Of a stretch of 64,000 nucleotides of DNA, positions 57,601 through 64,000 are shown in pieces. Within the stretch, counting starts at the first letter, position 1. Each line of letters opens with the position of its first letter. The position numbers and the translations under genes were made by a program. The notes under the pieces are model-generated. The model was given only the letters and a program-made list of their open reading frames with translations. It was not told the DNA's origin and did no database searches. Source of the stretch: Mytilus edulis (lineage: Eukaryota > Mollusca > Bivalvia > Mytilida > Mytilidae); NCBI RefSeq assembly GCF_963676685.1, contig NC_092345.1:43607838-43671837 (forward strand), in the 5' to 3' direction.

Positions 57601-60600
57601 GTTAAAGTTTTTCAGGTTAAAGTTTTTGGTCAAGGTAGTTTTTGATGAAGTTGAAGTCCAATCAACTTGAAACTTAGTACACATGTTCCTTATGATATGA
57701 TCTTTCTAATTTTAAAGCCAAATTAAACTTTTGACCCCAATTTCACGGTCCACTGAACATAGAAAATGAAAGTGCATGTTTCAGGTTAAAGTTTTTCAGG
57801 TTAAAGTTTTTGGTCAAGGTAGTTTTTGATGAAGTTGAAGTCCAATCAACTTGAAACTTAGTACACATGTTCCTTATGATATGATCTTTCTAATTTTAAA
57901 GCCAAATTAAACTTTTGACCCCAATTTCACGGTCCACTGAACATAGAAAATGAAAGTGCATGTTTCAGGTTAAAGTTTTTGGTCAAGGTAGTTTTTGATG
58001 AAGTTGAAGTCCAATCAACTTGAAACTTAGTACACATGTTCCTTATGATATGATCTTTCTAATTTTAAAGCCAAATTAAACTTTTGACCCCAATTTCACG
58101 GTCCACTGAACATAGAAAATGAAAGTGCATGTTTCAGGTTAAAGTTTTTGGTCAAGGTAGTTTTTGATGAAGTTGAAGTCCAATCAACTTGATACTTAGT
58201 ACACATGTTCCCTATGATATTATCTTTCTAATTTTAATGCCTAATTATATTTTTTATCCAATTTCATGGTCCATTGAACATGGAAAATGATAGTGTGAGT
58301 GGGGCATCCGTGTACTTAGGACACATTCTTGTTTTAAAACCTGAGTAAAAGAACCATTGACAACATATGAAGGCACATAAACTAATAATAATTTTGGAAA
58401 TTCCTCAATTGTTATATTGATTTGCTTCAGGTTTCAGAATTGCCTCCTCCAACCACAAAAAGAGATTTCTGCATCAAAGAATTATATGACACAGAAAAGA
58501 ATTACGTTGATGCACTACGCATGATGTACCAGGTAAATTCTTTTTAATTTAATTAATGTAAAACTTATGGAAACAGTGTTTAGATCTTGTTTATTTATTG
58601 GGCCTTGTTGGCAGAGTGGTCTAATTTGTTTAACTACTGTACCACTAGCCTGATGTCCCTGAGGTTGTGAGTTCTAGTCCCAGCCAGTGGCAGGTTGCCT
58701 TTGACTCTAATCTTCATTGACTAGAATTGAATCTGAAGATCAGTAGTTCCCTCTTGGTACTCTTTCTGCCACCACGAAATAACCAACAGTGTTGATAGAA
58801 TGTTAAAACACCAAAAATCAATCCATCATTGTTTGTTTTTTATGCCCCACCTATGATAGTAGAGGGGCATTATTTTTTATGCTCAATCTACGATAGTAGA
58901 GGGGCATTATATTTTATGTTTTCTGGTCTGTGGGTCTGTTCGTTCGTCCATCCATCTGTCCCACTTCAGGTTAAAGTTTTTGGTCAAGGTAGTTTTTAAA
59001 GAAGTTGAAGTCCAATCAACTTGAAACTTAGTACACATGTTCCCTATGATATGATCTTTCTAATTTAACGGGGCTCGCGGGTCTAAATAATTTTTTTTAA
59101 AATTTAATATAGGATTTCTTTATATTTTTCTATAAAAGAACTTTATCTTATACTTAACAGAAAAATGAAATAAAAAATGGGATCACCGTTCATTTACGCT
59201 CACAATCCGTCTTCGATAGAAGCATACATTTTTGTTAATGTCCTTTTTTCTGTTGAACTAATACAAGAAAAAGCGGTAATATCGAAATAAAAAAAGAACT
59301 GAATTACAGAAATCGCTTAACTTTTACATTTATTTAGTTTACGTACAGCTTATTTGAAACAACAATAAAAAATATAGATCACCGATGAGTTAAAAAAGAT
59401 ATTTCAATTTGAATGCCAAAAAATGGCATTTTTTCACCAAAGGGAGATAATTTGGAGCCTTTTCAATTGTATCTACATTTTAAAAGTCACCTGGGGCCTA
59501 CACGAATTGATTTTTTGGAATGATTTTTGTACCATATGATAAAGTAACAACTGCTAAAGGTAATAATTAAATTTGTAATGAAAAATTAATGTTCAAATTT
59601 TTTCTGAAAATCTTATACCCGCGAGCCTCCTTAAATGCCAAAATGGAGTTTTCATGGTCCACTGAACATAGATAGTCAAAGTAGGGCATCCGTGTATGAA
59701 CACATTCTTGGTTATAGTATCATATATGTGCTTTATCCAATATTTATCATCATCTATCCATTCGGGACTTGAGCGAGGAAAAAATCCATTAGAAGAAGTG
59801 GTGCAAATTTTTTATTCAATTACATATACCAAACAGGCAGTCTCTATTGGCTGTTCTTGATGATATAAGGTAAAAAAAAATGAAATTTGTTTTGTCCGCT
59901 GTGTTGTCTTTAAAAATTTACCAGTCTGGTTAGTGATGAAAAAGTAAAAGGTTTTATATCTCATGACAGCCATATTTGTTTGACATCATGACAACTCATC
60001 CATTGTTGCCTTGGCAATATAGTAAGCACAGTTAGGCTTGGTTGTGTTGGCAAGGTTAAATGGACAGGAATTGTTCTCTATATTTTTGTCCAAGTTTGTT
60101 CAAGACATAACAAGCTTGATTACTATAGAGATTACAGTTGTTTATGTCTCAATACAAGTAGTTGTTGTGGTTGATGCAAAAATGGTATGAGGTAAATGAC
60201 ACAAAGCCGAGAATCTGAAACCAGTTAATTTTGAAATAAAGATTTGTAACTCTCTTACAATTGTCCCTATGTTGACAATGGATAACAAAAATACAACTAT
60301 GTTGACAATGGATGACAAAAAAACAACTATATTAAAAGTGAAAAACATAAAAAAAAAATTTGTATTGAAAATGAATGACAAAAAACAACTACTGCATGTC
60401 AAGCAACTAATTTTCAAGATTTTTATGAGTAGAAAAGATAATGGTGAATATCCAATGAGTCTATTTGATACACAGATTGGGATAACCTCCCATACTTCAT
60501 TTTTGATATAGAAGATAAAGAGTGTGGCCTATTTTTTTTTTAATTGTACATTATTACATCTTTTTTAATCTTTTTGTATTGTTTTTTTTATACCAAATGA

Positions 60601-63371
60601 TATCTTCATGTTAAATTGTGTCTTTTCAGCATTTTATAAAACCTTTAAAAGATGTAATACCACCTGATGACAGAAATATTATATTTAACCATATAGAGGT
60701 AAGAATTACTATCTACTGAATACTCTAATTGTAAATGTAATTTAGGGATAAGTAAAAGACTGGACTTGTTTCAAAGTATGTTACTTCCTTATCTTCATAA
60801 TAAACAAAGGAAGAACATACTTTGACTTGATAAAAAAACAAAAAAACAAAAAGTTAAATTTATTATATACCTTAACAAACATGCATGATACACAACTGCC
60901 ACCATCTTATTGGTACCACTAGGTTTGGAGTTTGAGCCTTGCACATAGCAGGTGCATTTGATTTCAATCATAATTAATCAGGATTGCCAGTTTTCCTTCC
61001 CAAGGTCGCTGTTCTCACACTGCACTCTGGCTTCCTCAAACCATAAAATCTGGTTGCCATTAAATAGCTGAAATGTTGAAAGTGACTTTAAAACACAAAA
61101 AATCTATCAATCAAATGATACACAATTTATACAATCTTATTTTCTTAAATATTTAGATTTTTTAAACTTGAGCAGCATATATAAATATATGATCTGAAAT
61201 ATTCTAGTACAATAATGAAAATTGTGAATATATATATTGTATTTATTTATGTAAATGATTGTACAATAAAACAGTGAATTACTATTTAGCTAAAGATGCT
61301 GTTCCTATTTACTCATGCGTTTTATGAATACAAAATTATTGTAAGGCTTGATTAAAAATGGTCAGTTTTGCTGTTTGTGTTGTAAATACAAAAGTATTTC
61401 AGAAGTGCTTTCATTATCATATTTAATATTTAACATATATACATTGATCTTTTTCAGAAATTATTACGAGTTCATGAAGTGTTTCAAAAAGAGATACAAA
61501 ATGCTATATTACTTGGAAAACCAAGGTTGGAGGACGTTTTTTGTAAATACAAAACAAAACTCTTAGTATATGGTGATTATTGTTCTAATTTACCAAAGGC
61601 ACAAGAAAGGATTGACGATGTGTTAAAACGATCAGAATCAATACGACTACAGGTAGAGGTAAGTCTATTCCTCCCCGAAAAGGATTGCTGTAACAAATCT
61701 GTCAACGAGAGAACTAATTGTAAAAATCTTTTGTTTACAATGTGCAATGATATAATTAGATAAATAAACTGTTAGCATTTTTATACGACCCCAAAAAAAT
61801 TTTGGGATCGTATAATGGTATGATGTCGTCGTCTGCGTCGTCGTCTGAAGACACATTGGTTTCCGAATAATAACTTTAGTTTAAGTAAATAGATCTTCAT
61901 GACATTTTTTCAGAAGGTTCAATACCACAAAAGGAAGGTTGGGATTGATTTTGGGGATGATGGTCCAAACCAATTATGAATTAGGGGCCCAAAACAAGCA
62001 TTTTTCTAGTTTCAGGATAATAACTTGTGTAGAAGTATTTCAATTGCTCTGAAATCATACCGCAATGTTTTAAACCACAAGTAGAAGGTTTAGATTCATT
62101 TTAGGGGTTATGGGGCCAAAGTTTAGGAATTAAGGGCCAAGAAGGGGTCAAAACAAGCATTTTTCTAGTTTCAAGAGCACCTGGTTAGCATCTTACTCTT
62201 TGTTTACAATACAAAAGAACCCAATTGTCAAAATATACAAAACATCTGCCAATATGATAATTGGATATATTAACTGTTGATAAACATAGCATTTCAGGCA
62301 ACTTATTCTTTGTTTATAATACAACAGGAACTAATTGTCAAAATATACATACAATCTGCCAATGGTTGGCAAAGTATTACCCAGGTGGGGTAATAATAGA
62401 AATATACATACAATCTGCCAAGGGTTGGCAAAGTATTACCCAGGTGGGGTAATAATAGAAATATATAAACAATCTGCCAAGGGTTGGCAAAGTATTACCC
62501 AGGTGGGGTAATAATAGAAATATACATACAATCTGCCAAGGGTTGGCAAAGTATTACCCAGGTGGGGTAATAATAGAAATATACATACAATCTGCCAAGG
62601 GTTGGCAAAGTATTACCCAGGTGGGGTAATAATAGAAATATATAAACAATCTGCCAAGGGTTGGCAAAGTATTACCCAGGTGGGGTAATAATAGAAATAT
62701 ACATACAATCTGCCAAGGGTTGGCAAAGTATTACCCAGGTGGGGTAATAATAGAAATATACATACAATCTGCCAAGGGTTGGCAAAGTATTACCCAGGTG
62801 GGGTAATAATAGAAATATACATACAATCTGCCAAGGGTTGGCAAAGTATTACCCAGGTGGGGTAATAACAAAAATATACATACAATCTGTCAATGAAACA
62901 GCTCTTAATAAACTGTTAACATTATCAGCATCTTATTCTGTGTTAACAACGAGAAAACTAATTGTTAAAATATACATACAATCTGCCAATGAAACAATTG
63001 GATGTTTAAACTGTTAATAAACTTTTAACTTCTCTAGCATCTTATTCTGTGTTCGCAATACAATGAGAAGAGTGTTGATGACTTGGAATATGCTCTGTGA
63101 TAACAGATCCATGGTAGCAGTGTAGCATGCGGTTCACAAAAAGTTCCTTTATAGCAATAATGTTAAGCATGAAAAGTCTTGGAAAGAATTGTTTGCAGTA
63201 TTAAGTAAGATTTGTCTACATGAACCATTTCTCTTGAAGTATAAAATATGTGACTATTTTCATTTTATTTTTCAGGCCTGTGAAAAAAGAGCAAATGAAG
63301 GGAAATTTAGATTACGTGATCTTCTACATGTACCAATGCAGAGAGTTCTCAAATATCATCTATTATTACGG
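45459..63371 (+). CDS. VAV: Vav Rho-family guanine nucleotide exchange factor, 5' half (partial, 353 codons in window)
   Basis: Nine phase-consistent exons (45459-45665, 47891-48007, 48393-48454, 53641-53736, 56143-56251, 58431-58532, 60630-60698, 61458-61658, 63276-63371) encode the N terminus of Vav, a cytoplasmic exchange factor for Rho/Rac GTPases controlled by tyrosine phosphorylation. The CH domain (about residues 1-125) starts [15 protein letters not shown] and contains [15 protein letters not shown] and DLFDVKDF. The acidic autoinhibitory segment has tyrosines in DDIYGHL (Y153), EEIYDKVY (Y172, Y176) and EEIYEDLC (Y184), equivalent in layout to Y142, Y160 and Y174 of vertebrate VAV1. 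The DH domain begins near residue 205 and reaches [19 protein letters not shown]. The rest (DH end, PH, C1, SH3-SH2-SH3) must lie beyond the right edge. An additional exon at 54566-54659 is a likely alternative to 56143-56251. Confidence 0.96.
46220..47019 (-). mobile_element. piggyBac-like element remnant (800 bp) in Vav intron 1
   Basis: TTAA stands at 46216-46219 and 47020-47023. Inside it, the ends share an inverted 'ttatctaccac' motif (cttcttatctaccac on the left, gtggtagataaagag on the right). TTAA target duplication is the hallmark of piggyBac elements. The minus strand carries a short open frame from ATG 46665 ([11 protein letters not shown], then acidic EEDEEFEGF and SDIDES), which resembles the acidic N terminus of such transposases. 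The catalytic part is missing, so it is an internally deleted derivative. Confidence 0.6.
47415..47520 (+). repeat. Family D dispersed repeat, copy 5 (3' part)
   Basis: 'cgctacattgaagacctgtt', 'ctatggtcgggttgttgtct' and 'cacattccccatttccattc' are the family's 3' blocks. Confidence 0.85.
47751..47806. repeat. 14-bp tandem repeat (four units)
   Basis: 'taataattccattc' repeats about four times with slight variation. Confidence 0.85.
47891..48007 (+). CDS. VAV: Vav exon 2 (CH domain)
   Basis: 39 codons between an attttttttag-type acceptor and AAAG|gtttgt; both ends are phase 0. It encodes [11 protein letters not shown] and [10 protein letters not shown]. Confidence 0.95.
48393..48454 (+). CDS. 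VAV: Vav exon 3 (end of CH domain)
   Basis: 62 nt, enters phase 0, exits phase 2 at GTACT|gtaagt. It encodes [19 protein letters not shown], the last CH helix. Confidence 0.93.
49030..49440 (+). repeat. Dispersed repeat with ggggcat ends
   Basis: It begins 'tatccccctaccagagtgga' and has 'ggggcattaagttttaccct', ending 'ggggcatcatctgtgtccac'. The end layout resembles family F (57328, 58841) with a different interior. Confidence 0.5.
49520..49625. repeat. gggcaatact repeat block with 26-bp palindrome
   Basis: A perfect 26-bp palindrome (49541-49566, centre cccggg) is followed by four variants of ggcaatact. The adjoining 'gggttggcaaagtattaccc' is identical to part of the 59-bp satellite unit at 62341-62871. 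Confidence 0.8.
51125..51200 (+). repeat. Family B dispersed repeat, 3' end fragment
   Basis: 'cctgtgtcatttggtctctt' and 'gttgtctcattggcaatcat' match the 3' end of copies 1 and 2. Confidence 0.8.
51201..53640 (+). other. Vav intron 3, distal part, nothing recognised
   Basis: No repeat family or alternative exon could be supported here on either strand. Confidence 0.4.
53641..53736 (+). CDS. VAV: Vav exon 4 (acidic segment, first tyrosine)
   Basis: 96 nt, phase 2 in and phase 2 out, acceptor gcttttgtag, donor GCAAT|gtaagt. It encodes GFPTDAP followed by five Asp and [10 protein letters not shown], the equivalent of the vertebrate Y142 site. The 5.2-kb intron before it (48455-53640) holds the gggcaatact palindrome repeat and family B fragment. 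Confidence 0.93.
54566..54659 (+). CDS. VAV: Vav alternative exon 5a (putative mutually exclusive exon)
   Basis: A 94-nt stretch between the acceptor tgtgcctgttacag and the donor CACAG|gtattg is open in exactly the phase required after exon 4 (phase 2 in) and exits in phase 0, like exon 5b. It encodes about 31 acidic residues that align with exon 5b: DHDMPDE against ENDLDDN, and [10 protein letters not shown] against EEIYEDLCS. It has one tyrosine; the position of Y172 is occupied by Phe (AEFQ). Joined to exon 6 it reads [11 protein letters not shown]. Splicing 5a to 5b instead would put TGA as the first codon. Transcript support is not available from sequence alone. Confidence 0.75.
56143..56251 (+). 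CDS. VAV: Vav exon 5b (acidic segment, regulatory tyrosines)
   Basis: 109 nt, acceptor attattatatag, donor TCTAGA|gtaagc; phase 2 in, phase 0 out. It encodes two EEIY motifs and Y176, ending in a basic [15 protein letters not shown] matches the segment whose tyrosine occludes the DH active site in vertebrate Vav until phosphorylated. Confidence 0.94.
57328..58334 (+). repeat. Family F element with five 169/184-bp tandem units
   Basis: It starts 'ttatgccccatttatggg', followed by a gttcgtcc tetranucleotide-like run (57362-57420) and then units starting 'caggttaaagtttttggtc' at 57429, 57613, 57797, 57966 and 58135. The 184-bp steps contain an additional 15-bp 'caggttaaagttttt'. It ends 'ggggcatccgtgtact'. 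It lies in the Vav intron before exon 6. Confidence 0.9.
58431..58532 (+). CDS. VAV: Vav exon 6 (DH domain start)
   Basis: 34 codons, phase 0 at both ends, acceptor ttgcttcag, donor CCAG|gtaaat. It encodes [19 protein letters not shown], the conserved first DH helix (CR1). Confidence 0.94.
58600..58832 (+). mobile_element. tRNA-derived SINE
   Basis: The head has a box A-like 'ttggcagagtggtcta' and, about 50 bases on, a box B-like 'gtgagttctagtccc', the split pol III promoter of tRNA. The body ends 'gttaaaacaccaaaaatcaa'. The head does not fold as a complete tRNA, and the non-tRNA tail marks it as a SINE. Confidence 0.7.
58841..59710 (+). repeat. Family F element, single-unit copy split by a MITE
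   Basis: It begins 'tatgccccacctatgatagt', runs to 'gatctttctaattTTAA' at 59068, and resumes at 59635 through 'ggtccactgaacatagatag' and 'gggcatccgtgta'. The break is the insertion at 59069-59630. Confidence 0.88.
59069..59630. mobile_element. 562-bp element with TTAA duplication and ggctcgcgggt ends
   Basis: TTAA flanks both sides (59065-59068, 59631-59634). The ends are 'cggggctcgcgggt' and 'acccgcgagcctcc', inverted repeats with small differences. The interior is AT-rich and non-coding. TTAA suggests mobilisation by a piggyBac-type transposase. The interrupted family F unit shows the insertion point. Confidence 0.82.
60630..60698 (+). CDS. VAV: Vav exon 7 (DH domain)
   Basis: 23 codons, acceptor gtcttttcag, donor AGAG|gtaaga, phase 0. 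It encodes [19 protein letters not shown]. Confidence 0.94.
60893..61118 (+). mobile_element. SINE fragment, related to 58600-58832
   Basis: A degraded box B-like 'ggagtttgagccttgc' is followed by 'ttctcacactgcactctggc' and a tail 'gactttaaaacacaaaaaat' like that of the first SINE. Confidence 0.5.
61458..61658 (+). CDS. VAV: Vav exon 8 (DH domain)
   Basis: 67 codons, acceptor gatctttttcag. The preferred donor is GTAGAG|gtaagt; an alternative CTACAG|gtagag six bases earlier also keeps the frame. Vertebrate Vav aligns best with the longer form (QVE before ACEKRAN). It encodes [20 protein letters not shown]. Confidence 0.93.
61782..62170 (+). repeat. Family G element, copy 2
   Basis: It starts with a hairpin (tatacgaccccaaaa and its near complement, 61782-61814), then 'gtcgtcgtctgcgtcgtcg', and units 'ggttgggattgattttgggg' and 'caagcatttttctagtttca'. 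Confidence 0.8.
62341..62871. repeat. 59-bp satellite, nine copies
   Basis: Units start at 62341 and every 59 bases. Each contains 'caatctgccaagggttggca' and 'aagtattacccaggtggggt'. Units 3 and 6 carry 'tataaac' in place of 'tacatac', giving a 177-bp higher-order step. Flanking single-copy relatives of 'atacatacaatctgccaatg' lie near 62880 and 62970. Confidence 0.95.
63276..63371 (+). CDS. VAV: Vav exon 9 (DH domain CR3)
   Basis: 32 codons, acceptor ttatttttcag, donor TTACGG|gtaatt, phase 0. It encodes [17 protein letters not shown] and [13 protein letters not shown], the signature DH helix that contacts the GTPase. The next exon is outside the window. Confidence 0.95.
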
Positions 63372-63521
63372 GTAATTTAAAAAAAAAATTGTTATTAATT
63401 TGGCCCTTAAAAGTAGACTTTGTAATATATGATATAACCAATATTTAGAACTTGACAACCATTCTGTCTTCTTTTTGTTTAAGACAATGTTGATAGCTTC
63501 AAAAGTATTATATTTTATTAA

Positions 63522-64000
63522 TTTTTATACGACCGCAAAATTTGAAAAAATTTTCGTCGTATATTGCTATCACGTTGGCGTCGTCGTCTGCGTCGTCGTC
63601 GTCCGAATACTTTTAGTTTTCGCACTCTAACTTTAGTAAAAGTGAATGGAAATCTATGAAATTTTAACACAAGGTTTATGACCACAAAAGAACGGTTGGG
63701 ATTGATTTTGGGAGTTTTGGTCTCAACAGTTTAGGAATTAGGGGCCAAAAAAAGGCCCAAATAAGCATTATTCTTGGTTTTCGCACTATAACTTTAGTTT
63801 AAGTTAATAGAAATCTATGAAATTTTGACACAAGGTTTATGACCACAAAAGAACGGTTGGGATTGATTTTGGGAGTTTTGGTCTCAACAGTTTAGGAATT
63901 AGGGGCCAAAAAAGGGCCCAAATAAGCATTATTCTTGGTTTTCGCACAATAACATTAGTTTAAGTAAATAGAAATCAATGAAATTTAAACACAATGTTAA
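63522..64000 (+). repeat. Family G element, copy 3 (runs off the window)
   Basis: Hairpin 'atacgaccgcaaaatttg' and complement, 'gtcgtcgtctgcgtcgtcgt', then two units of 161 bp containing 'ggtttatgaccacaaaagaa' at 63673 and 63834. Confidence 0.85.

Noticed and set aside
58604..58680. tRNA gene from box A and box B
   Set aside because: The two boxes are present but the arms do not pair as a complete tRNA, no proper anticodon stem is seen, and a SINE body and tail follow.
60142..60511. Repeated 'ttgacaatggatgacaaaaa' coding for a Lys/Asp-rich peptide in both strands' frames
   Set aside because: It is a short imperfect tandem repeat in a Vav intron, open in both directions through low complexity, with no splice context.
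62261..62452. 63-residue plus-strand frame
   Set aside because: It runs into the 59-bp satellite, with its end made of satellite units.
62341..62871. Regular 59-bp units could be read as a CRISPR-like array
   Set aside because: The entire unit repeats without unique spacers, and the host is an animal genome; it is a satellite.

Overview
The window is a stretch of animal nuclear DNA with the character of a marine bivalve, most likely a mussel of the genus Mytilus. Genes are split by kilobase-sized introns with GT/AG boundaries. The DNA is AT-rich, and several interspersed repeat families are ones I associate with Mytilus, for example the unit ending 'gacgaaacgcgcgtctggcg'. The genus is an inference from memory of those repeats; no database was searched.

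Four protein-coding genes can be rebuilt by joining exons whose reading phases agree. (1) 352-7207 (+): a three-exon gene for an unrecognised protein of about 421 residues with an acidic tail, perhaps a degenerate Mab-21/cGAS-like protein. (2) 11948-20002 (+): a two-exon voltage-gated potassium channel of 452 residues, Shaw/Shab-like by its T1 zinc ligands. It has a normal selectivity filter, a reduced S4 and PVA in place of the usual S6 PVP. (3) 35046-30554 (-): RABEPK, a kelch-repeat Rab9 effector in three coding exons with a mussel-specific Ser/Arg repeat insert. A further 92-codon minus-strand exon lies just upstream. (4) 45459-63371 (+, runs off the right edge): the 5' half of Vav, covering the CH domain, the tyrosine-containing acidic segment and part of the DH (RhoGEF) domain.

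The strongest new observation is inside Vav. Two homologous exons, 54566-54659 and 56143-56251, both begin in phase 2 and end in phase 0. Including both would create an immediate stop. They look like mutually exclusive exons that exchange the autoinhibitory tyrosine segment for a version with fewer tyrosines.

The rest is repeats and relics: three decayed reverse-transcriptase fragments, a decayed 'GCDTTS' dispersed gene, a piggyBac-like 800-bp remnant, several MITEs with visible target-site duplications (TTA, TTAA, TA), tRNA-derived SINEs, a tandemly structured 'gctcacctggccc' family (four copies, one nested in another transposon), a 59-bp satellite with higher-order structure, a 169-bp tandem array, and many short dispersed copies. 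No rRNA, tRNA gene, CRISPR or bacterial-type operon is present.
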